Shown here piece after piece: positions 47,130-58,557 of a stretch of 64,000 bases of DNA. The notes beneath the pieces are model-generated. The model was not told the origin of the DNA. It worked only from the letters and a program-made list of their open reading frames with translations, and did no database searches. The stretch comes from Epiperipatus broadwayi (Eukaryota > Onychophora > Udeonychophora > Euonychophora > Peripatidae): NCBI GenBank assembly GCA_028023455.1, contig JAQFVV010006270.1, positions 4,552,834 through 4,616,833 of the forward strand, read 5' to 3'. The position numbers and the translations under genes are program-made. The first letter of the stretch is position 1, and each line of letters begins with the position of its first letter.

Positions 47130-47345
47130 AAATTATTAAACAGAACAAAACTCTCCATACAGTATTGCCACCTGTGCTAAACAGAGTAATCAATGGATGC
47201 CAGAAGGCTTGTGCATAAAATCCCTATCTAATGCCTACTCATCCAATATCCCCAGACTAGTTTCTGGCTTGTGGCCTTCGTCAGTGAGGAGCTTTGGATC
47301 TGAGAGCACTGCATCTAGATCTTAGGATCTAATGCAACCCTCTAG
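47130..47345 (-). mobile_element. Solo family A hammerhead element
   Basis: One family A unit from CAAAACTCTCCATACAG to CTAGATCTTAGGATCT with a single ribozyme on the minus strand. It looks like one copy of the array unit of 10.7-11.6 kb plus the leader. Confidence 0.85.
47226..47304 (-). ncRNA. Hammerhead ribozyme, family A, solo
   Basis: Core CTGACGA, stem II GGC-CACAA-GCC preceded by an A-A mismatch at the position next to the core, GAAAC, TA, GTC and TGGGGATATTGGATGAG. Stem I is TGGGGA/TCCTCA and GGAT/ATCC. All invariant core positions are kept, but the first pair of stem II is lost, so activity may be lowered. Confidence 0.8.
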
Positions 47346-47549
47346 CAACCACCTTTTATCTCTACTTAACTACTAAACTATGAGAATGAAATTGAAAAGA
47401 CAAAAAATATTTTCAATCTAAGCTCAATAGCTTAAATAGTCATATGGGTCTGAACTCAGTTCAGCACCCATACATTTTGGTGTCTTTGGCTCTTTTACAA
47501 CCATAGCCACCAATATCCTATTAGGCAGGATTGGTGTTAAACCATTAAG

Positions 47550-47632
47550 CATCACATGATCACATTGGAGAGTTTTGCTCTGTTTATCAACAATTAATGT
47601 GCTAGTATAGGAAATGTGATCATGTGATGCTC
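47550..47632. repeat. Palindromic family A ends
   Basis: AGCATCACATGATCACATT near 47551 and its complement near 47611 form an inverted repeat around GAGAGTTTTGCTCTG. These are the terminal sequences of family A, joined head-to-head without a ribozyme. Confidence 0.8.
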
Positions 47633-48474
47633 AATAAATTATTAACTGAATAGATATATAAATAAAACAAAAATATATCAGAGAAGGGATTAAAAAAACA
47701 AAAATCTATAGAGTTTTATTGCAAAATTATTTTTTTATTAATTTTACGTAAGCTTGATATAAAAGAGAATTACAATGTATTTTAATACAATATACTATAG
47801 ATCTTATTTAACAAATTATTAACCATTAGTTTATTTCCAAAGTATAAATACTATGGGCACATTATATATATAATTCAGAAAAAATGAATATGATCGAGTA
47901 GTTTTAATTTAAATCTACAATCATATAAGACACAAGTAATCAATAGAGTATGATTATTTACAATCACAACAACAAAAAAGATATGAATAATTCTGCAATA
48001 AATAGGAGATTCTTAAATATATTTCAGATAAAGGCGGTAGTATTCAATTGCTAATTACTATTAAATGTATGTTGTTCAAATGTTAATGCAAGAGTATAAA
48101 ACCTTACTACTAACTGAACAACTTAATCTGCCTTTATGCGGTAATCTTAAAAAAAAATTATGACACTTCTCTCAGAGTTTTCCAGTAAATCAAGTCGGCA
48201 ACCCGTATTTTTGATAAAAATAAAGTTTCAAAAACCTATAATCTACGAAGATGTGTTTTGTTAGTTGCTAAATTAAAACAAAATTAGTAAATCGATTGTT
48301 AAAATAAAAGGAATAAATTCCGATAAATTTCATTAAGAAGCTTTATTTCAATTTTTTAGTTTTACTTATAACATGGAAGCGATGAGATGCTGTGAACATT
48401 GTTATATTTATGTTCAACCACTAATATACTTAAAAAGGTAAACAATATATATTGCAAAATACATAATAATAATA

Positions 48475-48975
48475 AAACAATATATATTAAGGCTATAACC
48501 TTAAGACTATGCGCCTAAATACGACAGTAGGGACCTCTACAAATCTTTAACACAATATGTGATGTGATGTACTGTAGCTTCTCTTTAAACGGAGTCAAGA
48601 ATCTCTCAACAATTATGCCCAGAGAAACCCGTTAGCCACTTTATTTTCCATTCCCCAGTCTAAGTTTTCCCATATTCTGCTCCATCCCATTTCCACAACA
48701 TAATCTTCGTCAACTCTATGGCCTTTATATCTAAATCCCCCTTATCTTTTTCCAAACCCAGCATAAAAACCAATAATACACTTTCTGTATAATCACTTTT
48801 TTCATATTTATTCTTCCATAACTTCATTATATGTACCTAAATACGACAGTAGGGATCTCTACAAATCTTTACACAAGATTATCTTGTAATCTTGTGTTAA
48901 AGATTTGTAGAGGTCCCTACTGCTGTATTTAGGCGCATAATCTTAAGGTTACAGTCTTAATGTATATTGCTTAGG
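48475..48975. mobile_element. Family D inverted-repeat element
   Basis: Three arm copies are present: plus at about 48478-48560, plus at 48835-48885 and minus at 48887-48975. They share CCTAAATACGACAGTAGGGA and TCTACAAATCTTTA. The last two form a tight hairpin. The interior (48600-48830) contains a minus-strand open stretch with LIVFMLGLEK-like sequence that I cannot assign. Related ends occur at 40.5 and 53.4-54.0 kb. Confidence 0.75.
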
Positions 48976-48999
48976 TAATGAGTATGCGCTTAAAAATTA

Positions 49000-50440
49000 T
49001 TAGTTACAACTTTAAAAAGGTAAAATAAATGAAAAATTAAATATAGAATTACGGATAACAAACTAACAATATGATTAGCATATCATATATATATTCTTTC
49101 AAAATAAAAATACTGATATCTATTATGAAAAATTTTTAAAATAGTACTTTTTCAGAAAACTCTAAAAAAAATAAATAAATAAATGATCTGGACATAAAAT
49201 TCTAACAATGTACTATTTTCAAAAAGTACAAATTATGAATGCCAAAGAACTGACTGTATCTTGGTTCAATTGCAATTCTAGTAGTCAAAAGTGATTAAAC
49301 AAATTTCCAAAAATAAACACTTTCCTCTACAAAACTGATGTTTAAAAAAGTTTCAAAATCATTTTGATTGTAAAAACATTAATCTCCATAAGGATTTAAA
49401 AAAATACTATGACTGTACAAAAAGAGTTCTTTTAAAATGAGATCAACATTACATATGTATATAAATACACACACCCACAATTACAAGTATAAACTATTTA
49501 CAACAGTTTAACTTTCTAAAAAAAAAAAAAAAAAAAGGATATAGTATATCAAATAACAACATTTAGAAATAAAATAGCAAGAAGAAAAAAAAATATGTAT
49601 GATAATTTTGATTGTTAAGAAATCCAGTAAATATAGTGGTACACGTTAAAGTAGAATAAATAAATCGCTTTATTAAGACATTATAGTTTCCGCTTAAAAG
49701 ATATAAGTAGTGTTAGTTAATTAAAATTGGAAAGTAGTTTAATTAAAGATATTTTCTTCTAAAAACTTACAATTAGCTTCAAATATATTTAGAAAGAAAA
49801 TAAGGGTTGATAAAAAAAAAAAAAAAATATTTTTTAAATACTCTTGGCTCCGATCTTGCTATTATATATATAATATTGCACATATACAGTGGAATCAAAC
49901 CATTTTACAGGAGAGAATGGAATGTGGACTAATAACAACAATAGCTTCAAAACTAAACAATACCTGATGACAATCAAAAAGTCGCAGGGGAGAGCATATT
50001 TCAAAATATATACAATATAATTGCGTTTAAATTTGTATTAATAAAATTTGAGATTAGTTAAGAAAAAGCATTTACATTCTCTAACAGAGAAATATATGAA
50101 GATAATGAAAGAAAGTTCAAAATGATCAATTTACTTTTAAATATCATAATTTCTGCAGAACTGATAACAGAGGCACGTAAAAAACATTTATAATAAAAAG
50201 TTTGTGACAACAGATAGGTTGATGCATCTTAATCAATTACATAATTAAACCAAAAAAAAAAAATAGTGAATCTGTTAATATTATTTTTAAAAATTCAACT
50301 GAAAATTCAAGATAAGCCAAGATTCTTATAACTATGAGCAATAGGTATAATATAAGCTTCCAATTTTATCAGTAGTGATATTTTTAACTATATCAAAGCT
50401 AACTATAGAACCAAATAAAATAACTGTAGTCATATATACA
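49000..50440. other. AT-rich stretch, nothing recognised
   Basis: Homopolymer A runs (for example near 49520 and 49815) are frequent. No gene or shared repeat family was found. Confidence 0.45.
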
Positions 50441-50802
50441 TTTAAATCTAAACAATGTTTTTTAGATGCTTTCATCACAAATTCAAAATCACACTTGTTT
50501 TCTTAAGCCCTCTGAAAATCCAAATAAATCTAAACATCATCAACAAAACTATGACAAGTAAAAAAACAAGATGTAAAACTTGATGTTTAAATAGTATATA
50601 AAAGAGTATCAATGTGTGAAACTTGAGGGGTACCTTGGGTTTTGAAAAATGAATCAAATACATCAATAAATACTATTTGCTTCTTATCCATGAAATAACT
50701 TTTCATAAAATCTAAGACATCATGGCATAAACTAAAATATTCTAATTTGGTTTTTAAAAGATTCTCTAGACAGCACATCACAGGCTTTATAATGTTCTAG
50801 GC

Positions 50803-51110
50803 CAGCGATATGCCACCTGTGGGTCATGGAGTCACAGAAAAATTGTTGAGGATCATGAAAACTTTGACAAGTTCTCATGTTGGATAATAAATTTTTAATT
50901 GAAAAGACAAAAACCTAATCACTATTAAAAATATATATGCAAATTGCAAACTCATTGTGTGTCTGACCACTTTTGTGTTTTAAATATTTTCTTGTTTATA
51001 TTCCAATCAGCTTGTGTTTAAACACTTGCTTCTTTAAATTCCAATCCACTTTGTATAACATCATATCATAAGGACACTTTGCTTATATTGCTCTCACTTT
51101 TCTTGTTCAT
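50803..51110 (+). mobile_element. Possible hAT-like fragment
   Basis: CAGCGATATGCCACCTGTGG followed by GTCATGGAGTC resembles hAT ends of the CAG-GGT-x-CAACCTGTGGGTC type. The opposite end was not identified, so the extent is uncertain. Confidence 0.4.
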
Positions 51111-51145
51111 TCTCAGAGTTTTATTCTTCATGCTAGTATTCTCCT

Positions 51146-51275
51146 AACATTGATATAGAGTAGTCAAGCATTGGTGGTCGAGTGGTCATCACAGCTGCCT
51201 TACAAGTAGTTATCCCGGGTTTGCTTCCTGACCGATGCTTTGACACATGGGAAAAAAAAACATTGATATAGAGTA
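51146..51275 (+). mobile_element. Short tRNA-derived SINE with 17-bp TSD
   Basis: AACATTGATATAGAGTA (51146-51162 and 51259-51275) flanks TCAAGCATTGGTGGTCGAGT...GATGCTTTGACACATGGG plus A9. It interrupts the Jockey/CR1-like LINE. Confidence 0.93.
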
Positions 51276-53414
51276 CAACATTCTTGAATGTACACATTTT
51301 GTAAAACAGGCTAAAAAAGTTGTAATTGCTACAAATCAACAGATCTACTAAGAACCGAGTATTATTATACATTTTTTGTTAATATGCAATTTTTCCATAG
51401 ATCTTATGTGAAATTTACCTTAGAAAAAGGTCCTATTTATGCAAGTTTTCAGTATAATAGAAATTAAGAATAAAAAATATTTTTAATAATATCGAAACAA
51501 AAAAATGAACGTAAGATATAACTAAACAACAATAAATACCAAAAGCATTAGATAAGGACACTAAAATACATCTTTATTATTTAATGGCATAGATTCAAAT
51601 TGATACATTTTTATAAAGACGTGTCTTACAAAAAATCAAGTATACTGTACCAAGAGAAAATACTTCAATGTACTTAAGAAAAAATTATTAAACTCATCAA
51701 ACTTGTGTTAATGAGGAGATACATAAACAGGATTTCTACCACCATTTCCCAGGTTGAAAAAAAACTTCCGAAGAGAATAATTATTTCTAGATTTAAAAAT
51801 AAAATATAAACACTTTTATCTAAACTAATAGTTTTAGAAGTCACATTGTGCAAGCTGTCATAAAAAACTCCAACTACCCTGAAATTTTATCATAATAAAT
51901 CTCTTTTTTAACCCCATTATTATTATATTTTACAACAAAATACTTCCCACCTTCATTTTTCAACTTTGTTATTAAATTATAAAAATATCTTAAATTAAAA
52001 GTTCCGTTTCTCAATCTATTAATGTTTTTAATATCCGCACTAATCCAAGTGTTGTTTTTTTTTTTTTGTCTTATAACATACTTTGTGCCAAAAATATAAG
52101 CTTATCAACAAGATCTAACAAAGAATCCTATAAATGCAAAATCCTATTCCTAATTCTGTTACAGCAGCAATTTCAATCAATACTGCTTGTATCACACACA
52201 CACGTCTTTATTAATATTACTAGACTCTCTAAAAGTCACAAATTTAGCTTTAATCGGAATAAAAGAAGAATGAGTAAAAGAAATACAAACAAGATAATAA
52301 TCAGAGTTCTCATGTATAATTTCAAAACCAGTAATAAAATTAGGATCATCAAAAATAATATCAAGCTCTAAGATTAATAAGAGTTTCACTATAAGTGATC
52401 TCTCTAGAAAAAAAAGTTGATTACTTGTTTAAAACCATAAACATCAAATAAATTGTTAAAAGAAATAGTACTTAAATTACCTTTATTAAATAGGTTAACA
52501 TTAAGATCATTAGGAATAATGACTCTCAAATTTACACAGAATAAAGATAATATTTTTTTTATATCATTCAAGAATTTCTAAAATAGATATTGAACAGCAG
52601 TGAGCATCTATATAATAAGAAATCCATAATTAAATTAGAAAAAAAAATCATTATGATTCCTAGAAATATCATTTATTTATTTTAAATATAGTTAGCCTCC
52701 AATCTTATCATTTGTCATGTCTTACAGGAATGAAGCGTCCATGTATTGAACGAAATGAGTGCTTCTGTAGAAAAATTCACTAAAACTTTCAAAAGTTTTA
52801 ATTAAAATTCAATTTAAAAAATTCACTTTCAATTTATTTTTAGCAACAGCTGAATTGTTTTTATATACGTAGAAGGAAATAGAATGAACTCGACTAACTC
52901 ATTCTCACTGATTATAAATTCAAATAACACTAAGATCTAATTTACAGTTAAAACTTTTACAAATGTTAAAAGGATTTGGAAGATAAAAATTGTAATATCT
53001 ATATTTAAACTAATACAGTCTGATTATAATAAGTAATTCAAATTAATTATATTTTTGTATGGAATTACTCTTGATTTTTTTTTTAAGCAACAGTTGAATT
53101 GTTTTTATATAAGTAGGAAGGAAATGGAATGAATTCAACAAACTCATTCTCGCTGATTATAAGTTCAAACAATGCTAAGATTTAATTTACAGTTAAAACT
53201 TTTATGAATGTTAAAAGGATTTGAAAGATAAAAATATATTTATAATATATTTTCCGATTTACAGATAAGAGAGGTTCAGATTTTTCTAGGTGCGTGTAAT
53301 ATATATATATATATTAGGCGCTATTACATAAAAATTGTTGTAGCAAGTGAAATAAAAAACATTATTAAAAAAAGAAATGTGCTTCCATTCCTAAAAGTCT
53401 CATGCTTTGTCAGT

Positions 53415-53535
53415 GACATTTCTTCCAAAGAATAAGCTTGTGGTTTAAGACCTGTAGAGGTCCCTACTATCACATTTTATATGCATGAGCTTGAGGCTAC
53501 AGCCTTAATGAATATTACTTATGTAATCAATGTGC
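53415..53535 (-). repeat. Family D end
   Basis: CTTCCAAAGAATAAGCTTG, CCTGTAGAGGTCCCTAC and ATTACTTATGTAATCAATGTG match in reverse the segment at 53860-53985. Confidence 0.75.
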
Positions 53536-53859
53536 GTTTAATAAATTTATAAGTAATATTAACTGTATTATCATTAAATTTATTTCAGATACATTAATAA
53601 TAATGAATTTATTATTTTCAATACTAAAATCTCTAAATATATCAAAATTACTGATGAGAGAGAGAGAACAGATATTTAATATGTGCCAAAAAATATGAGA
53701 CAACACATTATTTCAATGACTATGACCTATCATTTTGAGAATTTTTACAGCCAATACCAAAAATTTGTTTGGTGAACATTCAAATTATTATAAATAGTAC
53801 ATTGTCACCAAGAAGATTATCATCTGGAAATATTAATACTATTATCAATTTACTTAAAT

Positions 53860-53985
53860 GCACATTGATTATGTAAGCAATATTTACTAAGGCTGTAAAC
53901 CTCAAGAATATGCATGTGAAAATGAGAAGGTAGGGACCTCTACAGACCTTAACCACAAGCTTACACTTTGGAAGATAAGAGGGGA
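53860..53985 (+). repeat. Family D end
   Basis: CACATTGATTATGTAAGC, AAGGCTGTAAACCTC and GTAGGGACCTCTACAG pair with 53415-53535. The conserved outer ends of the two copies face each other, unlike at 48.5 kb, so these are two separate family D ends or one rearranged copy. Confidence 0.75.
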
Positions 53986-54459
53986 ACTCTTCTTTATTTC
54001 AATCTACTTTCTATATGAATAGGTGAATCAGTATTTGGAATGAATGAAATACAATGACTCTGATAATTGTCATGGTATCAATAGAAACTTTTTAAAACAA
54101 ATTATTTATATCAAAATGAATAAAGCGCAACATTTTTAAGCCATAAATTTGCATCAAAAACTAAATCGTGATAATTAAAAGAAACGGAAATATAAAAGAA
54201 CACTCATACCAAAGGATGTGTAGATACTACTGTTACTGCAATTTTTATAACAGACAATGGAAGTTTTCAGTATACTTTCTAACTGCTGTCTAATATTTCA
54301 TACACAAGTAGAATACTTTAGTTTTAAGCTTATACTCAAAAATAGAAGATTTGAAGTCTAAGATTTATCTATTTACCTTTAAAAAAAGCAAAGACAATCG
54401 GAGATTTAAAGTCTATGATTTACCTTTTACAAAAGTTAAGTCAATATTAATAACAGTAG

Positions 54460-54593
54460 CTGAACTGTATTGGGGTTTTTTTTCTCATGTGTCATAGCAT
54501 CAGCCGGGAAGCGAACCCGCTAACCTGGGACAACTGCTTGTAAAGCAGTTGTCACTGACCTCTAGACCACCAATGCTTGACTGAACTGTATTG
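54460..54593 (-). mobile_element. Short tRNA-derived SINE with 13-bp TSD
   Basis: CTGAACTGTATTG (54460-54472 and 54581-54593) flanks the copy. On the minus strand TCAAGCATTGGTGGTCTAGA, GCGGGTTCGCTTCCC and GATGCTATGACACATGAG plus A tail are seen. Confidence 0.93.
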
Positions 54594-55114
54594 TTTATTA
54601 TTAATATTTACTATTACATCAAATTTCTCAAGCTTAACAGAATTCAGATTATATTTCGAATGTGTATATTTTTTATTTTTATAATCAAGAGAATAAGATT
54701 GACAACATACATCATTAAATGAAGTTACCACATTAATCCAAATTATAACATTGCTGCCAATATCATCAAGGACATTTTTTATTTTTATCAACATCACTTA
54801 CAAAACATTAATAACATCAGATGCAGAACTAATATTTTTTAACAAAAAAATATATGTGCACTCAAAATAAAAATAACGAAATTAAGTACACACAAATTTA
54901 AATATAATTTAGTTGCAGGAATTTTTAATTATTCTTTATTCAAAAAGATAACTGTAAATCAGTACATATGTGGACTGGAATTAGATCTAGTATTTTCATA
55001 AACATTTATATAATAAAAAAAAAATAATAATTAGTACAAGACTGGACTAAATCAAAAATATAACCATCAAAGTAGCAAAGCAGCTTGGAAAAAGTTGGCT
55101 TTATACCCCCAGTT

Positions 55115-55155
55115 TATTCCCACTGAAGATGCAAAGCCGAAACTAGAATTAAAAT
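55115..55155 (+). ncRNA. Hammerhead-like relic in PLE copy A
   Basis: CTGAAGA (55123-55129), TGCAAAGCC, GAAAC (55139-55143), then TAGAATT. Core residues C3-A9 and G12-A14 match, but stem II has only two pairs and the cleavage triplet GTC/GTH is changed to GAA. PLEs are known to carry hammerheads in their pseudo-LTRs, so a decayed one is expected here. I regard it as inactive. Confidence 0.4.
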
Positions 55156-55987
55156 ACAATTTAAGTATACTTTTGGACTAAATCAGCAAATAGTCACGTA
55201 AATAGCTAATACTGTGTATTATATCTGTCTTATATATAAGATATCTTTTAATTAAATTTTTAAAAAATGATCCCTTCAAATTGAGTACTACAATTTATAT
55301 AAAATATTTTGATTTAATTTTATAAAGAGAATATAATATAATCAATTATGAAATGTTCATAAAAATCTTTAGCAGTTAGGAAATTTGAACACCCAAAGAC
55401 AACTGTTCTTCTTATGCATAAACTGGCTGGATTTAGAATATTTTTATTGGAAAATAATATGGTATGTAAATTTCAAAGTGATATATTATCCAAAATTGCC
55501 ATATATGCTAATGAATTATTAAATGTAGGATAGAATAGAAAAGATATTTTATTACATACTTTATACAAATGTATACAGTATATAGATGGAGAAAAAATGA
55601 AGAGTAAACAAAGATTTCATAACTATATATAACTAATACAGTGTGTAGCATAATTATATCATTGGTTTCGTCACCTTTTTATATTGCATTTAATGTTAAA
55701 CCAAATACTGGTAGATTAATTTTTAAAGAAAAGGATAGTGTTATCAAAGTTAAATGTAATATTATGTATAGCGTTCCAATGTGGATCCAGTTACATTGGC
55801 AAATCAAAATACACATTGAAAAATAGAATTTGTGAAAATGAACTTTTCTACAATAAATTACAATATTCTGCAGGTAGATTTAAACCTATATTTGCAGGTC
55901 GATTCAGTTATTTGTAATTGAAGTTTTTGGTTTGAAGGTATTTTTATTTTCCATGTGGAAAATGATTTGAAGAAAAAAAAATTAAAA

Positions 55988-56441
55988 AGGTATATTTTAA
56001 ATATTTGAAAACCAGGCACTCTTCACAAACCTGGGAGCTTAATTGTAAGTATAGAGGATTTGAACTCAGATTTTCAAGCACCCTTCAACTATCCACACTA
56101 TCTCATACAACTAATACACATGACCACACACATGTAGAAAAGATTAATAATCACCAATATACGTATTTCATGCTAAACCAGCACTCATCAGTTGGTCCAG
56201 ACTATCATCTCTCACACATATATATAATCAATGCTCAGTTTATATTAAGATAGCAAATCTTCATACTTTAATGAACAGGCTTCAATCCACTGCAACCTCC
56301 AACTTTTCAGCCATCAATATCTTTGAAAATCTGATGATGAAAACTCAAATCCCATGCTGATGCTAATATTATTGCCATGCCCATGTTGACCTGAAGTCAC
56401 TCTGACCCCTCATGTATAGGACAGTATCCAGGTATATTTTA
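55988..56441 (-). mobile_element. Family B hammerhead element with 12-bp TSD
   Basis: AGGTATATTTTA (55988-55999 and 56430-56441) flanks a 430-bp element (56000-56429). PLE copy B retains the unoccupied target AGGCATATTTTA at 58767-58778. On the minus strand the element runs from GGATACTGTCCTATACATG to CCAGG...CCTGGTTTTCAAAT, like the 28 kb copy. It codes for no protein: the 82-codon frame across it is incidental. Confidence 0.9.
56146..56206 (-). ncRNA. Hammerhead ribozyme, family B
   Basis: Core CTGATGA (complement of 56185-56191), stem II GTGCT-GGTTT-AGCAT (five pairs, one wobble) and GAAA (complement of 56166-56169). Helix III ATA-CG-TAT is three perfect pairs with a two-base loop, and the cleavage triplet is ATA. 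Stem I is TTGGT/ACCAA plus GATTAT/ATAGTC, with a TGG bulge on one side. This is the best-preserved family B ribozyme and should be the first to test. Confidence 0.85.
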
Positions 56442-57169
56442 TAAGTATGTCAGACAATTTATTAAACGAACAATATAATTGTATTACTATACAAAATTAT
56501 GGAAAGTTGAGCTTTTTTAAAAAAAAAAAATTAAAAAAAATTGAATGAATGTAAATTGTGTAGTATGTATCCAATGTATATATATATAAGTCACTGTACA
56601 GATCTGAACTGATTCAGAAGCCCATATTTATATCTATTTATGGTTGTATAAAATTCATAGCAAAAAATATAATATCTTCAAACAAATGTAATATCTCTGT
56701 ATTTTTTTCTTTAAACTATATTCACAGATATTGCTGATCCAAAAATGTAGCCAGTTTGATTACAAAGGATGGCGTGATATTTATCAGTAACAAGAGGTTA
56801 CTTGTTATGTAATTTATAGTTTTGGTTTGCAGAATTACATAATTCAACAAACGTCAAGAGATGAAAACACCAAAGATACTGATAATAATTACAATTCATT
56901 TCAAATGTGTGCATAGTTAAAATATAAAGTTTTGTAAACAAATCAACGCGTTATTTTAATGAAATTATGTAGTTAATTCATTTCATAAGCATGTTTATCA
57001 ATAATAAGATTTCCACCAACGACACTTAGGCAGATAAAAAAACTAAAATATGAGTGTTGGAAAATATATTCATTTGATTAACAGATTGTTTGTCAATGGA
57101 TAAATGAGGCATGAACCTAAAATTCAAGTGAGTTTAAAATAAAAGATTCTAATTAAAATAAAAGGCTGA

Positions 57170-57440
57170 AACCTTCTCGCATGTGCATTTAGAATGCTTA
57201 TGTAACAGCCAATCAGATGTAATGATGACTGTATAGGTAGCTCTGAAGTCGCAACACAAGACAGAGATTTTATAAGAAAAAGGCCTTCTTTACTTAAATT
57301 TCTATATATATAAGCCAGTCTGAAAAGATTCTATAACAGTAAGCATTATCAAAAGTAGTGGAATCTCTCATTGAAGCTGGTATGGCCTGCATGATAATTG
57401 GTTAGATTCTTTGGAGATAAAATAATACTGTGCTGGAAGA
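57170..57440 (+). promoter_or_regulatory. Weak promoter-like stretch
   Basis: AGCCAATCAGA (a CCAAT box) near 57208 and TATATATAAG near 57302 lie about 90 bases apart in slightly less AT-rich DNA, upstream of PLE copy B. It could be a PLE or host promoter. Chance is not excluded in DNA this rich in TATA. Confidence 0.15.
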
Positions 57441-58022
57441 AACTACCAATTTTAACCCTTAAATGATAGACTGCAGCATATCTGAATGACTGACATATTT
57501 AGTCTGAACTTCAACAAACTCACTGTTAAACTGCGTGCTCAAAAGTAAAATTGAAAATTGAGCTTAGTGATGAGTTCATGAGAAATCAAGCATTTACCCC
57601 AAGGAAAATCCATATCAAATTAAGTACACACAAATTTAAATATAATTTAGTTGCAAGTATGCAAACTACATAAAGAAGATATAATTTTTAATTATTCTTT
57701 ATTCGAAAAGATAACTGTAAATCAGTAAATATGCAGATTGGAATTAGACCTATTTAATTACTTATCTAATAAAAAAAAATTAATTAGTACAAGACTACTA
57801 AATGAAAAATATAGCCATCAAACCAGCAAAGCAACTTGGTAAAAGATGACTTTATACCCCCATATTTGTTTTATATATAAGAACATCTTTTAATTAAACT
57901 TTAAAAAATTAATCCCTTAAAATTGAGTGCCACAATTTATATAAAATATTTTGATTTAACTTTATGAAGAAAATATAATATAATCAATTATGGAAATGTT
58001 CATAAAAACCTTTACCAGTTAA

Positions 58023-58540
58023 GAAATTTGAACACCCAAAGACAAATGTTCCTCTTATGCATAAACTGGCTGGATTGAGAATATTTTTACTTGAAAATAA
58101 TAAATTGTATAAATTTCAAAGTGATAAATTATCCAATATTGAAATATATGCTAATGAATTATTAAATGTAGGATATGACTGAAAAGATATTTTATTACAT
58201 ACTTTATATAAATTTACATATAGATGGAGGAAAAAACGAAGAGTATACATGGACTTCATTATCATATATAACTAACACAGTGCGTTGCATGATTATATTA
58301 TTGGTTTATTTACTCTTCAATGTTGCATTTAATGTTGGACCAAATACTGGTAGATTAATTTTTAAAGGAAAGGATGGTGATATCAAAGTTAAATATAATA
58401 TTATGTATAGAGTAGTGTTCCAATGTGGCTTCAGTTACATTGGCGAATCAAAATACACATTGAATAAGAGAATTTGTGAACATAAACTTTTCTATAGATT
58501 TAAACCTATATTTGCAGATCATTCACCTACTTGTAATTGA
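58023..58540 (+). pseudogene. PLE C-terminal region with GIY-YIG endonuclease
   Basis: The first frame reads KFEHPKTNVPLMHKLAG through IYANELLNVGYD to a stop, then KDILLHTLYKFTYRWRKKRR, which would be the region linking reverse transcriptase to endonuclease. After a frame shift, PNTGRLIFKGKDGDIKVKYN leads into VVFQCGF, then SYIGESKYTLNKRICEH and finally FADHSPTCN. This is the GIY-YIG nuclease pattern of PLEs: C-x-C/G then YIG-x-T, a conserved arginine in R-x-x-EH, and a terminal H...H/N block. About 30 residues between EH and the last block are missing compared with usual PLE nucleases. Frame breaks make it a pseudogene. Confidence 0.75.
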
Positions 58541-58557
58541 AGTTTTTGGTTTGAGAG

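Larger units (their letters stand above)
50450..52610 (-). pseudogene. Jockey/CR1-like LINE, endonuclease and RT relics
   Basis: Read on the minus strand from 52.6 to 50.45 kb. First an endonuclease: PNDLNVNLFN (the GDFN motif), then LDIIFDDPNFITGFEI and ENSDYYLVCISF (the LDLIF and SDH motifs, with H replaced by Y). Next a linker NTWISADIKNINRLRN, the usual W-x-x-x-I-K region. Finally an RT segment FMKSYFMDKKQIVF, TQGTPQVSHI (degenerate GVPQGS) and FVDDVKIYL (the F/YADD box). The order endonuclease-linker-RT is that of Jockey/CR1-clade LINEs. Stops, frameshifts, a SINE insertion (51146-51275) and a hAT-like fragment show it is dead. Confidence 0.82.
54870..56660 (+). mobile_element. Penelope-like element copy A, decayed
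   Basis: It aligns with 57605-58978 along its length, from AAGTACACACAAATTTAAAT to TTATATCTATTTATGGTT. The coding part is a broken C-terminal region: FEHPKTTVLLMHKLAG-like, then FNVKPNTGRLIFKEKD and YSVPMWIQLHWQ, a frameshifted GIY-YIG segment. Two stretches have no counterpart in copy B: 55108-55228, holding a hammerhead-like CTGAAGA...GAAAC motif, and 56000-56429, a family B ribozyme element inserted with TSD. Confidence 0.75.

Noticed and set aside
52066-52371. 101-codon plus-strand open frame
   Set aside because: It is antisense to the Jockey/CR1-like endonuclease relic, which shows recognisable motifs on the minus strand.
56005-56253. 82-codon open frame
   Set aside because: It lies entirely within the family B ribozyme element in the antisense direction. 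The same sequence elsewhere has no conserved frame.
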